Positions 1 to 8,419 of a stretch of DNA of 48,328 nt are shown piece after piece. The translations under genes and the position numbers were made by a program. The notes under the pieces were generated by a model. It saw only the letters and a program-made list of their open reading frames with translations, ran no database searches and was not told the origin of the DNA. Location of the stretch: NCBI GenBank assembly GCA_017430965.1, contig JAFRLX010000135.1, forward strand, positions 1 through 48,328, written 5' to 3'. The DNA comes from Clostridia bacterium. GTDB taxonomy: Bacteria > Bacillota > Clostridia > Oscillospirales > Acutalibacteraceae. Position 1 is the stretch's first letter. Every line of letters begins with the position of its first letter.

Positions 1-29
1 AGATAAGTAATTTAAAGCATAATATTACG

Positions 30-53
30 AAATCGCCGTAAATACGGCGATTT
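30..53. terminator. Hairpin followed by a short T run
   Basis: A 10-bp perfect stem (30-39 with 44-53) closes a 4-base loop and ends in TTTT on the plus strand. It could end a gene lying left of the window. On the minus strand it sits downstream of the queT-like gene and is followed by a weaker T-rich stretch, so it may work both ways. Confidence 0.5.
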
Positions 54-59
54 TGCGTT

Positions 60-114
60 TTTGCCAATCTCTGCTTGCGGTACCATCGTACAGCTCAGCG
101 CAGAGATTGGCAAA
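60..114. repeat. 15-bp perfect inverted repeat
   Basis: Bases 60-74 and 100-114 are exact reverse complements with a 25-base loop. No T run follows on either strand, so it is not a textbook terminator. It lies just past the 3' end of the queT-like gene, where it may protect the mRNA end or be left over from a small mobile element. Confidence 0.5.
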
Positions 115-141
115 TTTCATCTCACTCTTTCAACATCTGTC

Positions 142-657
142 TTATTTTAATTTCATTTTCTCTAAATAGCCTTTTTTCTCGATGAGCACGGCAAGCGGCG
201 TGCCTGCAATGAGCACCACGACAACTTCGCCGGCGGCAACACAAAGGCACAAGAGCCATAAAGGCGACTCATCTCCCAAATAGAACTTGAGTTCCAGCCC
301 GACAATGATGGCATTAAAAATTGCCGGCATGGACAAAGAGAGAAGCGGCAAGCCCTTGAAGCGAATGTTGCGAAACTTCCAGATACAAACAGCTGCCAGT
401 AAGGTGGCAAGCGACCCGAAAAGTACATCCAAGGGTAACTGCCCGATATTGCCGATATTGGCAAGCACACAGCCAATGGTTAACCCCCAAATAGCTGCCG
501 GTGTCCACAGCGCAAAGATGCACAACAGTTCTGCCACGCGGAATTGCACCATCATCGATGTCGTGCCGGGCAAGAGCAGATTTTGCGCATAGACCAGCGC
601 GGCATACAGCGCCGCAATCAAAGCCCCCTGCACAAGAGAAAGCGTCCTTTTGTTCAT
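142..657 (-). CDS. queT: QueT family ECF transporter substrate-binding membrane protein
   Basis: Predicted S-component of an energy-coupling-factor transporter. The family (QueT) is thought to import a queuosine precursor, together with a shared EcfA/EcfT module encoded elsewhere. The 171-residue protein is hydrophobic with about five membrane segments and the family's N-terminal look (a Lys/Arg-rich start followed by a hydrophobic helix). The ATG at 657 is chosen over a longer reading frame reaching 831 because GGAGGT lies 8-9 bases upstream of it and the upstream codons are repeat-derived, Cys/Asn-rich and not conserved-looking. It is the last gene of the minus-strand block, about 300 bases after the DUF1624 gene. 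I looked for a preQ1 riboswitch in the leader and could not support one. Family assignment is by overall sequence character, so the ligand is uncertain. Confidence 0.75.
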   Translation of the reverse strand: MNKRTLSLVQGALIAALYAALVYAQNLLLPGTTSMMVQFRVAELLCIFALWTPAAIWGLTIGCVLANIGNIGQLPLDVLFGSLATLLAAVCIWKFRNIRFKGLPLLSLSMPAIFNAIIVGLELKFYLGDESPLWLLCLCVAAGEVVVVLIAGTPLAVLIEKKGYLEKMKLK

Positions 658-964
658 ATTCAATTTACCTCCGTAGTTTTGATTTGGAAACAACTGTTCT
701 GTGCTGCTTTGCAGCGCAGAACAATGCGAATTCGGATGCGGAATGCGGAATAAAAGGTGGCGAAACTGCGTTTCGCATTCAATATTAGATTCTACATTCT
801 GCTTCCTACACTCTGCATTCGTTTGTTTCAAAGTAAAAGTGCATCAAATTATTTACACTTTTACACAGGCAGGATGGTTTCGAACTGCCCAAGTCAAAAC
901 AGACGCGCTGTTTTGACAGTTATCAGTTTTCAGTGTACAGTTTCCGGAAATGCACACTATAACT
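658..964. repeat. Gene-free stretch made of degenerate repeat motifs
   Basis: About 300 bases without a credible gene. It holds runs of related short motifs (GAATGCGGAATG-like at 731-750; ATTCTACATTCTGC-like around 790-820; CAGTTATCAGTTTTCAGTGT at 919-938) and a 10-bp hairpin (893-902 with 908-917). The same kinds of motif recur in other spacers of this window (7440-7540, 17846-17970, 20490-20522, 21655-21740). The only regulatory element clearly present is the ribosome binding site of the queT-like gene. The apparent open frames crossing this stretch look spurious. Confidence 0.55.
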
Positions 965-1831
965 TTAAAGTTTTCCGCACGCCAGTGCGATAATTGCCGT
1001 AATCACCACTAAAACAGGCTGATGAATGAGATATACCCAAATGGTGTTGCGACCGATTTTATTGATAAAACCAATGCCGAAATGGTTGGTTTTTTTTCGA
1101 AATTTGGTGTCCTTAATCAGGTTCCAAAAGTAGTAGCCCGAAAGGAAGAGGAAAATCCAGGGAATGAGCGGAAAGTAATCCGAAGAAGAAAACTGCGCAG
1201 TCGGAAAGCCGAGCCACTCCATGCCGCTCAATGCATACAGCGTGTGCGGCAGCTGAATCAGGCGCAGGCGTTCCGCCTCATGCGCACCGAAAGTCAAGCC
1301 TAAATAGCCGCCGGGGATGTCTTTGGTGAGAATATACACCCCGCGGGTAAATAAATACAGAATTAAGCCCAGCGGCGCACCGACAAGGGCAGGAACTTTG
1401 TCAAATGCCTTTTGGCACAACCCCATCAGCAAACAGGCGCAGCCGATAAAGTGCAGGATGCCGAACCAAATAAATACCCCGCCGAAGCCGACCAAATGCA
1501 TCACCATTTCGGCGATGTAAGTAACAATGGTAATGATGATACCGAAGCCGAGCACACGCGCGCCGTTTTTTAAATTGTTGCGCGAAAAATGGCAGCACAC
1601 GCCGGAAAGAAAAATGAAGGTGCCGCAGCTGATTTGCTGCCAGTACCAGGCAATATTTGTGCCCAAAAAGTTTTCGACAGCCTTAAATCCTGCAATATCC
1701 GCCAAATCCCACGCAAAGTGGTATAGCACGACAGAGATAATCATGATTCCCTTGAGAAAATCAATCAGCTCATACCTGCCGCGCTGCAATTTGCCTGCAT
1801 CTGAAGTTTGAAAAAATCTTGTTAGTTTCAT
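965..1831 (-). CDS. DUF1624 / HGSNAT-like membrane acyltransferase
   Basis: A 288-residue multi-pass membrane protein of the DUF1624 family, related to the catalytic domain of heparan-alpha-glucosaminide N-acetyltransferase. These proteins are thought to move acetyl groups across the membrane onto sugars or polymers. The N-terminal stretch RYELIDFLKGIMIISVVLYH carries the family's typical Arg-x-x-x-Asp-x-x-(R/K)-Gly pattern and a His in the first helix; the remainder is a series of hydrophobic helices ending in a WVYLIHQP-type segment. The ATG at 1831 is preceded by an AAGGA-containing stretch. The gene follows pfkA but is separated from it by a clear terminator, so it may be transcribed from a weak promoter in the short gap or by read-through. 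The acceptor is unknown. Confidence 0.7.
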   Translation of the reverse strand: MKLTRFFQTSDAGKLQRGRYELIDFLKGIMIISVVLYHFAWDLADIAGFKAVENFLGTNIAWYWQQISCGTFIFLSGVCCHFSRNNLKNGARVLGFGIIITIVTYIAEMVMHLVGFGGVFIWFGILHFIGCACLLMGLCQKAFDKVPALVGAPLGLILYLFTRGVYILTKDIPGGYLGLTFGAHEAERLRLIQLPHTLYALSGMEWLGFPTAQFSSSDYFPLIPWIFLFLSGYYFWNLIKDTKFRKKTNHFGIGFINKIGRNTIWVYLIHQPVLVVITAIIALACGKL

Positions 1832-1881
1832 AAACTGTTTAAAAGGAATATATCCTTAATACTTCACTATCGGCGAAAACA

Positions 1882-1900
1882 AAAGACCCGGAGGGTCTTT
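1882..1900 (-). terminator. Terminator of pfkA
   Basis: AAAGACCC (1882-1889) pairs with GGGTCTTT (1893-1900) around a 3-base loop. Read on the minus strand the stem follows the pfkA stop directly and is followed by TTTTGTTTT. Confidence 0.8.
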
Positions 1901-1903
1901 GTT

Positions 1904-2869
1904 TTATATCGAAATATCATAAGCGACTCGATACTCGCGTTCTTCAATGTGCTTTTGCATGGAAAGCGCTTCAAAAATATCGAAGTCTACAATCTTACCG
2001 TCTTTCTGTGCAACCACGCGGTTTCCGATATCCTGCGAAAGCAGCTCCACTGCCCAAAACCCCATCTTAGAGCCGAGCACTCTGTCGCAAGCAGTGGGAG
2101 AACCGCCGCGCTGCACATGCCCTAAGTTCGTATAGCGGGTTTCCACACCGGTGGCTTCTTCAATCACAGCCGCCATCGGTTCAATTTCATCTTTAATCCC
2201 CTCAGCGGCAACAATGATAAAGTTCTTTTTACCGGTGCGCCGGGTTCTTTTCATTCTGTCAATAACATCTTTTTCAAAATCGTATTCAAACTCCGGAATG
2301 AGCACACTTGTAGCACCGACTGCAATACCGCCGTTGAGCGCCAGGTAGCCTGCATGCCTGCCCATCACTTCAATTACCGAACAGCGGTCGTGGCTTTCGG
2401 AAGTATCACGCAATCTGTCCACCATTTCAACAATGGTGTTCATTGCCGTATCGTAGCCGATGGTGCGGTCACAACAGGCAATGTCGTTATCAATCGTACC
2501 GGGCACACCGACAGTGGGAAGCCCATGCTCGGAAAGCTCTTTGGCGCCGCGGAACGAACCGTCACCGCCAATGACCACCAAGCCGTCAATCCCTAAATAC
2601 TTACAAGTATTTAGCGCCTTTTGCACACCTTCTTCGGTGCGAAATTCCGGGCAGCGCGCTGTGTACAGAATTGTGCCGCCTCTTTCAATAATGTTGGAAA
2701 CCGAGCGCAGGGTCATTTCAAAAATGTCACCGTGCATTAAGCCGTTAAAGCCGCGGCGCACGCCCATAACTCTCATTCCCTTTTCTATACCGGAACGCAC
2801 CACCGCTCTAATTGCGGCATTCATGCCGGGTGCGTCACCGCCTGATGTAAGAACTGCAATCGTATTCAT
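1904..2869 (-). CDS. pfkA: ATP-dependent 6-phosphofructokinase
   Basis: Phosphorylates fructose 6-phosphate to fructose 1,6-bisphosphate, the committed step of glycolysis, in the cytosol. The 321-residue length is typical of bacterial PfkA. Visible motifs: GGDAPGMNAA (10-19) at the nucleotide site, GGDGS (101-105), PGTIDND (123-129) with the catalytic Asp127, MGRHAG (169-174) and a late HVQRGG motif. Gly104 and Gly124 are the residues expected of ATP-using rather than pyrophosphate-using enzymes. The ATG at 2869 has GAGAGG 6-7 bases upstream. It has its own promoter in the 217-base gap after dnaE and its own terminator. A TTAACTNAGTTAA-like site lies in the leader (2888-2900), so it may be controlled together with hprK and others. 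The clustering of hprK, glucokinase and pfkA fits sugar catabolism. Confidence 0.96.
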   Translation of the reverse strand: MNTIAVLTSGGDAPGMNAAIRAVVRSGIEKGMRVMGVRRGFNGLMHGDIFEMTLRSVSNIIERGGTILYTARCPEFRTEEGVQKALNTCKYLGIDGLVVIGGDGSFRGAKELSEHGLPTVGVPGTIDNDIACCDRTIGYDTAMNTIVEMVDRLRDTSESHDRCSVIEVMGRHAGYLALNGGIAVGATSVLIPEFEYDFEKDVIDRMKRTRRTGKKNFIIVAAEGIKDEIEPMAAVIEEATGVETRYTNLGHVQRGGSPTACDRVLGSKMGFWAVELLSQDIGNRVVAQKDGKIVDFDIFEALSMQKHIEEREYRVAYDISI

Positions 2870-2887
2870 ACTGAACCTCTCTATTAT

Positions 2888-2900
2888 ACAACTCAGTTAA
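2888..2900. promoter_or_regulatory. Candidate operator in pfkA leader (TTAACTNAGTTAA-like)
   Basis: ACAACTCAGTTAA matches the palindrome TTAACTNAGTTAA at 11 of 13 positions. It sits just downstream of the predicted start of transcription, a repressor-type position. The perfect member of this family is at 48021-48037. Confidence 0.4.
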
Positions 2901-2917
2901 ATAATTTCTAAAATAAT

Positions 2918-2945
2918 ATTTTAATATATTTTTACAATTTGTCAA
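2918..2945 (-). promoter_or_regulatory. pfkA promoter
   Basis: On the minus strand TTGACA (2940-2945) and TAAAAT (2918-2923) are 16 bases apart, placing the start near 2911 and leaving a leader of about 40 bases that keeps the ribosome binding site intact. Confidence 0.65.
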
Positions 2946-3086
2946 GCACTTTATTAATTTTTATCGACAAAATCTGTTTGCAGCATGCGTTTTCAAGTGT
3001 TTGAGCGTGCCGTAAAGGGTGCTTTTTTATACTGCACATTGTCTTGCCGCAAACCGCATTCTTTATCTGTCATCGCGGCACAGGCT

Positions 3087-6000
3087 CTACTTTCGATACA
3101 CCGCATTCTCTTCGCCGAGCAGCGCTTCGAGCGCATCCGCCTGCGGAGAATCAAAGCAAATGCTTCCCTGCGGTGTGGTGACATCCTCATAGCTGTCACT
3201 GTCTCGGTAGTAAAAATAGACCTGACATTTGCCCTGTTTATTTGCCAAAATGCCTTTGATTGTTTCCATTTCCTCGCTGTTTTTTGAAGGAATGCGCAAA
3301 TACAGCTTTGCCGGCATATCGCGGTATGCCGCCTGGTCAAAGGGTGTGAGCTCCTGCAGCAGCAGCTTGGGTTCTTCTTCCTCGCGCAGGCTGATTTTGC
3401 ATGCGGCAATCACAATCTTGCCTTCCTGCAAAAAAGGCTTGTATTTTTCATATAGCTGCGGGAATACCAACATCTCCGTACTGCCATAGGAATCTTCAAC
3501 CTCTAAAAACGCCATATCTGTGCCGTTTTTCAAGTGTTTTTTGGTGATTTTTGAGAGAATGACCATTACCTTGACAAAGCTGCCGTCCCCATAGGGATTA
3601 TTCTCACTGTCATCCGCCGCCAAAATATCGGAAATGTGCACACAACCGAGCAGCTTTGCTGTTTTTTGCAGCCGCAGCAGCGGGTGACCGGAAATATACA
3701 GTCCCGTGGTTTGCTTTTCCATTTCCAGCATCTGCTCAGTGGAAAACTCGGAAACCTGCGGCATGGCGAATGCCTCCTGCGTTTCCTCCCCCATGTATTC
3801 AAAGAAACCGACCTGTCCGTCAATATTGCGCTTATGTTCATCGGAAAGGCGGTTCATAATCAGCTCTGCCGCCTGGAGCATTTGGCGGCGGTTAGCGCCC
3901 AAGCCATCCAAAGCGCCGCTTAAAATCAGGCTTTCACAGGCGCGGCGATTGTAGACCTCATAATTGCGCTCCAAAAAATCATAAAACGATTCGTATTTTC
4001 CGTTTTGTTCACGCTCGTGAATGATTTTTTTAATGATGCCCATGCCCAAATTTTTGATGGCAAGCAAACCGAAACGAATTTGCTTTTCGCCCGCGCTGAA
4101 ATACTCGGCGCTCTCGTTGACACTCGGCGGTAAAATCTGAATACCGAGGCGATTGCATTCGGAAATGTAAATGGAAATCTTATTAAAATCATCGAGCACG
4201 CTGGTGAGCAGTGCCGCCATAAATTCGCAGGGATAATGCACCTTTAAATAAGCGGTTTGGTAAGCAACATACGCGTAGCAAGCCGCGTGAGATTTATTGA
4301 AAGCATACTGTGAAAATGCCGACATATCGGCAAAAATTTCACTTGCCACCGCCTCGGGTACACCGCGCTTAATCGCGCCGTCAATCCCCTCATCCGGCTT
4401 GCCGTATAAGAAATACTGCCGCTCTTTCGCCATCACATCCGCTTTTTTCTTGCTCATGGCGCGGCGCACCAAATCCGCTCTGCCGAAGGAATAGCCGGCA
4501 AGCGAACGGAACACCTCCATCACCTGTTCCTGGTATACCAAACAGCCGTAGGTGACCTCCAATATCGGTTTGAGCGCCGGCGTTTGGTAGTGCACCAATT
4601 CCGGATTGTGGCGGTTTTGCGTATAGGTAGGAATGCTCTTGGCGGGACCCGGTCGATACAGGGAAATGGAAGCAATAATATCCTCTAAGCTTTCGGGCTG
4701 GAGTCCAATGAGCATTTGCTTCATGCCGGCAGATTCAAACTGAAAGACGCCGTCTGTTTTCCCCTCGGAAAAGAGTTTATACACCTGTTGGTCATCCAGC
4801 GGAATGCGGTCGACTCTGAAATCCGGCTGTTTTTGGCGCACCATCTTTTCGGCATCGCTAATGACCGTAAGCGTGCGCAAGCCCAAAAAGTCCATTTTTA
4901 AGAGTCCCAAGCGCTCAAGCGCGGTCATAGTGTACTGCGTGACCACGGCATCATCATTCTTGGAAAGCGGCACATAGCAGTCGACCGGTTCTTTTGTAAT
5001 GACCACACCTGCCGCATGGGTGGAGCAGTTGCGGGGCATCCCTTCTATTTTTAAAGCGGTATCAATCACTTTTTTGACCGTGGCATCACTCTCGTAGGCT
5101 TCCTTCAAGTCTTTGCCGACAGCCAATGCTTGCGAAAGCGTGATGTGAAAAGCACGCGGAATGAGCTTGGCGATTTTATCCACCTGCGCATACGGCAGCC
5201 CCATCACCCTGCCGACATCGCGCACTGCGCCGCGCGCTGCCATGGTGCCGAAGGTGACAATTTGCGCCACGAAGTCCACACCGTATTTTTCAATCACATA
5301 GTCAATGACCTCTTGGCGGCGCACATAGCAAAAGTCCACATCAAAGTCCGGCATGCTCACACGCTCCGGATTTAAAAAGCGCTCAAAAATCAAGCCGTAG
5401 CGCATCGGGTCAAGCTGTGTAATACCGATGACATAGGCACAGATACTGCCGGCACCCGAACCTCTGCCGGGACCGACGGCAATGCCTTTGGAGCGGGCAA
5501 AGCGAATATAATCCCACACAATGAGATAGTAATCCACATAGCCCATGCTGTGAATGACACCGAGTTCATACTCCATTCGCTGCCGATAGGCGGCGGGCGC
5601 CGCTTCGCCATAGCGCTTGGCAAAACCCTTTTCGCACAAATATTTCAAATACTCAAAATGGCTCGCAAACCCTGCGGGCACATCAAAATTCGGTAAAACG
5701 GTATTGCCGAATTCAAATTGAAAGTTGCATTGTTCGGCAATTTTAGCAGTGTTCTCCACTGCTTCTGCGGGAAAGAGCGCGCGCATTTGCTCTTCGCTTT
5801 TGAGGTAAAACTCCTCTGTTTCAAAGCCGATGCCCGTATCCTCTCCCAAAGTGTGATTGGTTTGGATGCACAACAGCACATTCTGCACAAAGGCATCCTC
5901 TTTGCGAACATAATGCACATCATTGGTTGCCACAAGCGCAATGCCGGTTTCCGCGGAAAGCCTTAGCAGCAGCTCATTGATTTTTTTCTGCTCCGGCAAA

Positions 6001-6530
6001 AAGTGGTTTTGCAGCTCCAGGTAGTAATTGCCCTTGCCGAAAACGCCCTCATACCACAGTGCGGTTTGCTTGGCAGCTTCGTAATCCCCTTTACTTAACA
6101 AGCGCGGGATTTCCCCTGCAAGGCACGCGGAAAGTGCAATCAAGCCTTCATGATGCGCTTCGAGCAAAGCTTTATCGGCACGGGGCTTGGTGTAAAAGCC
6201 CTCGGTCCAGGCGCGCGAAACAATTTTAATCAAATTGCGGTAACCCTGCTCATTTTTGCACAGCAGCACCAAGTGGTGGCGCTCATCGTCAAAACCCTTG
6301 AGCTTATCGAAGCGGGTTCTTTTTGCCACATAAATTTCACAGCCGATAATCGGTTGAATTCCCTCGGCTTTGCAGGCATTAAAAAAATCGACCGCACCAT
6401 ACATCACACCATGGTCGGTTATCGCAAGCGCCGTTTGCCCTAACTGCTTTGCCTGCGCTACCAACTCGGGGATGCGGCAGGCGCCGTCAAGCAAGCTGTA
6501 TTCGGTATGCACATGAAGGTGAGTAAACAT
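3087..6530 (-). CDS. dnaE: DNA polymerase III alpha subunit
   Basis: Replicative DNA polymerase subunit of the DnaE type, 1147 residues, close to the usual 1150-1170. The N-terminal PHP domain begins with HLHVHTEYSLLDG (4-16). The polymerase core has GPGRGSGAGS (353-362), the acidic PDFDVDF cluster (394-400) and KMDFLGL with Asp547, which together supply the catalytic acids. A tandem helix-hairpin-helix region and a C-terminal OB-fold follow. The start at 6530 lies directly against the whiA stop, so the two genes are probably translationally coupled within the hprK-murB-rapZ-whiA-dnaE block. Many Firmicutes also have PolC, which is not in this window; whether DnaE is the main or the lagging-strand polymerase cannot be told from here. 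Confidence 0.97.
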   Translation of the reverse strand: MFTHLHVHTEYSLLDGACRIPELVAQAKQLGQTALAITDHGVMYGAVDFFNACKAEGIQPIIGCEIYVAKRTRFDKLKGFDDERHHLVLLCKNEQGYRNLIKIVSRAWTEGFYTKPRADKALLEAHHEGLIALSACLAGEIPRLLSKGDYEAAKQTALWYEGVFGKGNYYLELQNHFLPEQKKINELLLRLSAETGIALVATNDVHYVRKEDAFVQNVLLCIQTNHTLGEDTGIGFETEEFYLKSEEQMRALFPAEAVENTAKIAEQCNFQFEFGNTVLPNFDVPAGFASHFEYLKYLCEKGFAKRYGEAAPAAYRQRMEYELGVIHSMGYVDYYLIVWDYIRFARSKGIAVGPGRGSGAGSICAYVIGITQLDPMRYGLIFERFLNPERVSMPDFDVDFCYVRRQEVIDYVIEKYGVDFVAQIVTFGTMAARGAVRDVGRVMGLPYAQVDKIAKLIPRAFHITLSQALAVGKDLKEAYESDATVKKVIDTALKIEGMPRNCSTHAAGVVITKEPVDCYVPLSKNDDAVVTQYTMTALERLGLLKMDFLGLRTLTVISDAEKMVRQKQPDFRVDRIPLDDQQVYKLFSEGKTDGVFQFESAGMKQMLIGLQPESLEDIIASISLYRPGPAKSIPTYTQNRHNPELVHYQTPALKPILEVTYGCLVYQEQVMEVFRSLAGYSFGRADLVRRAMSKKKADVMAKERQYFLYGKPDEGIDGAIKRGVPEAVASEIFADMSAFSQYAFNKSHAACYAYVAYQTAYLKVHYPCEFMAALLTSVLDDFNKISIYISECNRLGIQILPPSVNESAEYFSAGEKQIRFGLLAIKNLGMGIIKKIIHEREQNGKYESFYDFLERNYEVYNRRACESLILSGALDGLGANRRQMLQAAELIMNRLSDEHKRNIDGQVGFFEYMGEETQEAFAMPQVSEFSTEQMLEMEKQTTGLYISGHPLLRLQKTAKLLGCVHISDILAADDSENNPYGDGSFVKVMVILSKITKKHLKNGTDMAFLEVEDSYGSTEMLVFPQLYEKYKPFLQEGKIVIAACKISLREEEEPKLLLQELTPFDQAAYRDMPAKLYLRIPSKNSEEMETIKGILANKQGKCQVYFYYRDSDSYEDVTTPQGSICFDSPQADALEALLGEENAVYRK

Positions 6531-7439
6531 TTAGAGTTCCTCCGCCATTTTTTCCAGCCTTTTCAACCTGTGGTTGACACCCGAGCGAGAAATCGGCTCG
6601 CTCAAATGCTCCGCCATTTCGCTCAGCGACATATCGGGGTTTTCCAAGCGCAGCGCAGCAAGCTCGCGCAGCTCCTCCGGGAGCCACTCGAAGCCCTTTT
6701 TGTTCTTGATTCTGCGAATGGCTTTTGCCTGCTTCACGCCCGCTTTGGTGACTTTGTCCAGATTGGCGCTGTCGCAATTCTTCAAGCGGTTGGCGCGGTT
6801 GCGAATGTCCTTTTCCACCTTGGCATTGACCACGGTAAAGGCATTGCTTTGCGCGCCCATAAAAAAGAGCAAATCCTCAATCGATTCACTGTCCTTAAAA
6901 TAGACTACCATATCATATTTGCGCACCACTTTTCTCGGTTGCAGCGGCTCATCGGGTTCAATTTCGCTGATAAGCTTCATCAAATCCTTACAGAGCTGGT
7001 AATAAGCAACGGCAAATTCCAGGTGGTAATCCTTGAGCGGGTTTGCCACCGAACCGCAAGCGCAAAACGCGCCCGCCAAAAAGTCGGCATAGCAGCTCTC
7101 GGAATCAATATTGGAGCGGTTGATGCGCAAAGTAAATTCACTGCCTGTCAGCGAAAAGGCGGAAAAAACCTTCTTTCTGTCTTCCGCCGTGCCGATTTCG
7201 CAGGTATATGTGCCGCCCTTGGTCGCCGCAATTTTCACTGCCACTCCTGCCAGGCGCTTGGCACCGGAAGCATAGGCTTCGGCAAGCGCGCGGTTTTCGG
7301 TTTTGATATACATGGTGTTGAGTGAAAAAGCGGAAGAGAACAAAAACAGCCCATAGCAAAAGGCAAGGAACGCTTCCTCCCGTTCCCTGTCAATCGCCAA
7401 TAATTCTTTTTTTACTTCGTAAGTAAATGATTTTTTCAT
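6531..7439 (-). CDS. whiA: WhiA-type DNA-binding regulator
   Basis: WhiA couples chromosome segregation and cell division in Gram-positive bacteria and regulates sporulation in actinomycetes. The 302-residue protein has the expected layout: an N-terminal LAGLIDADG-endonuclease-like fold without nuclease activity and a C-terminal helix-turn-helix ending in ISRSGVNHRLKRLEKMAEEL, a hallmark of the family. It follows rapZ, as in most Firmicutes, but here the gene normally between them, yvcK, is missing and replaced by a 101-base spacer of repeat-like sequence. No strong ribosome binding site is evident directly ahead of the ATG at 7439, so the start is judged from family length. Confidence 0.93.
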   Translation of the reverse strand: MKKSFTYEVKKELLAIDREREEAFLAFCYGLFLFSSAFSLNTMYIKTENRALAEAYASGAKRLAGVAVKIAATKGGTYTCEIGTAEDRKKVFSAFSLTGSEFTLRINRSNIDSESCYADFLAGAFCACGSVANPLKDYHLEFAVAYYQLCKDLMKLISEIEPDEPLQPRKVVRKYDMVVYFKDSESIEDLLFFMGAQSNAFTVVNAKVEKDIRNRANRLKNCDSANLDKVTKAGVKQAKAIRRIKNKKGFEWLPEELRELAALRLENPDMSLSEMAEHLSEPISRSGVNHRLKRLEKMAEEL

Positions 7440-7540
7440 AATATAGCAGCCGGCAGCCGGCAGTCAGCGAATGGCGCTGCCGCGCGCGGCACATTTTTAA
7501 ATGCAACACAAAGTGTTACCACCTTTTGTTGCGCATATTT
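7440..7540. repeat. Spacer between rapZ and whiA with GCCGGCAG-type repeats
   Basis: The spacer contains the tandem GCCGGCA GCCGGCA GTCAGCG and further GC-rich alternating sequence. The motif resembles, in reverse complement, the CGCTGACTGCCGACTGCC patch at 21716-21733. In related genomes this position is occupied by yvcK. Confidence 0.4.
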
Positions 7541-8395
7541 TTATACTTTCTCGATATCGCGATGGGAGATGGTCGGCGCAAGGCCCTGCTCGCGCAAATA
7601 AGCCGCTATTTCTTCGGCAAAGGTTACCGAGCGGTGATGCCCGCCCGAACAGCCGAAGGCAATGACCAACTGGCTTTTGCCCTCCGCTTCGTACAGCGGG
7701 ATAAGAAAAGAAATCAGCGCAGCTGTTTTTGCAAACAGTTCTTTGCTGTTTTCACTGTCGAGCACATAGTCGCGCACCTCTTTATCCAAGCCGGTCTTGG
7801 GTTTGAGCTCCGGCACATAGTAAGGATTGGGCAGACAGCGCACATCCAGCATCAAATCCGCCTCGGGAGGTACTCCGTATTTAAAGCCGAAGGACATTGA
7901 ATAGAGTTTCATTCCCTCGGTTTTGTCTTCATTGAGAATATCTAACAACCGCTCTTTTAACTGCGGTGGTTTAAAGAAGGTGGTATCAATCAAATAATCG
8001 GCTTTTTCCCGAATGCCGGTTAAGAGCTCACGCTCTCTTTCAATCGCATGCTCGATATTTTTATCTTTATCCTGCATCAGCGGGTGGCGGCGGCGCGATA
8101 ATTTATAGCGCTTGAGCAATTCCGCATTGCCGCACTCCAAAAAAACGATGCTGTGTTCAATATTGCGGCTGTCCAGATAGGCATCGCATTTTTCAAGGTC
8201 TGCCGAAACGGTGACGCTCCTGACATCCGTTGCAATCGCCACTTTTTGGTAGCCCGCATTCTCAATCAATTCCATAAAAGTTGGAATGAGTTGAAGCGGC
8301 AAATTGTCTACACAATAATAATCCAAATCCTCCAGCACATCCATAGCGCTGGATTTGCCTGCGCCCGAAACACCGCTGATAAATAATACTTCCAT
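7541..8395 (-). CDS. rapZ: RapZ/YvcJ nucleotide-binding protein
   Basis: RapZ is a P-loop protein that in E. coli senses glucosamine 6-phosphate and directs RNase E to the GlmZ RNA; in Firmicutes (YvcJ) its role is less defined. The 284-residue protein has a Walker A motif GVSGAGKSS near the N terminus, followed by a family-specific DYYCVDNLP segment, and the C-terminal AFGCSGGHHRSV signature. The ATG at 8395 is preferred to an upstream TTG at 8401, because AGAGG lies 7 bases upstream of the ATG. It is 24 bases downstream of murB in the same transcript. Confidence 0.94.
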   Translation of the reverse strand: MEVLFISGVSGAGKSSAMDVLEDLDYYCVDNLPLQLIPTFMELIENAGYQKVAIATDVRSVTVSADLEKCDAYLDSRNIEHSIVFLECGNAELLKRYKLSRRRHPLMQDKDKNIEHAIERERELLTGIREKADYLIDTTFFKPPQLKERLLDILNEDKTEGMKLYSMSFGFKYGVPPEADLMLDVRCLPNPYYVPELKPKTGLDKEVRDYVLDSENSKELFAKTAALISFLIPLYEAEGKSQLVIAFGCSGGHHRSVTFAEEIAAYLREQGLAPTISHRDIEKV

Positions 8396-8419
8396 TGCCA
8401 ATCCTCTTATTTTGCCGGT

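Noticed and set aside
866-890. tRNA T-arm-like sequence (GGTTTCGAACTGCCC)
   Set aside because: The flanking bases do not form a 5-bp T stem, and no acceptor, D or anticodon arm can be built around it.
658-960. preQ1 riboswitch ahead of the queT-like gene
   Set aside because: A GGCAG/CTGCC stem exists, but the conserved loop and the A-rich tail with pseudoknot pairing are not present.
2883-2888. TATAAT just before the pfkA ribosome binding site as -10 box
   Set aside because: Transcription would start inside the ribosome binding site; the TTGACA/TAAAAT pair further upstream is better.
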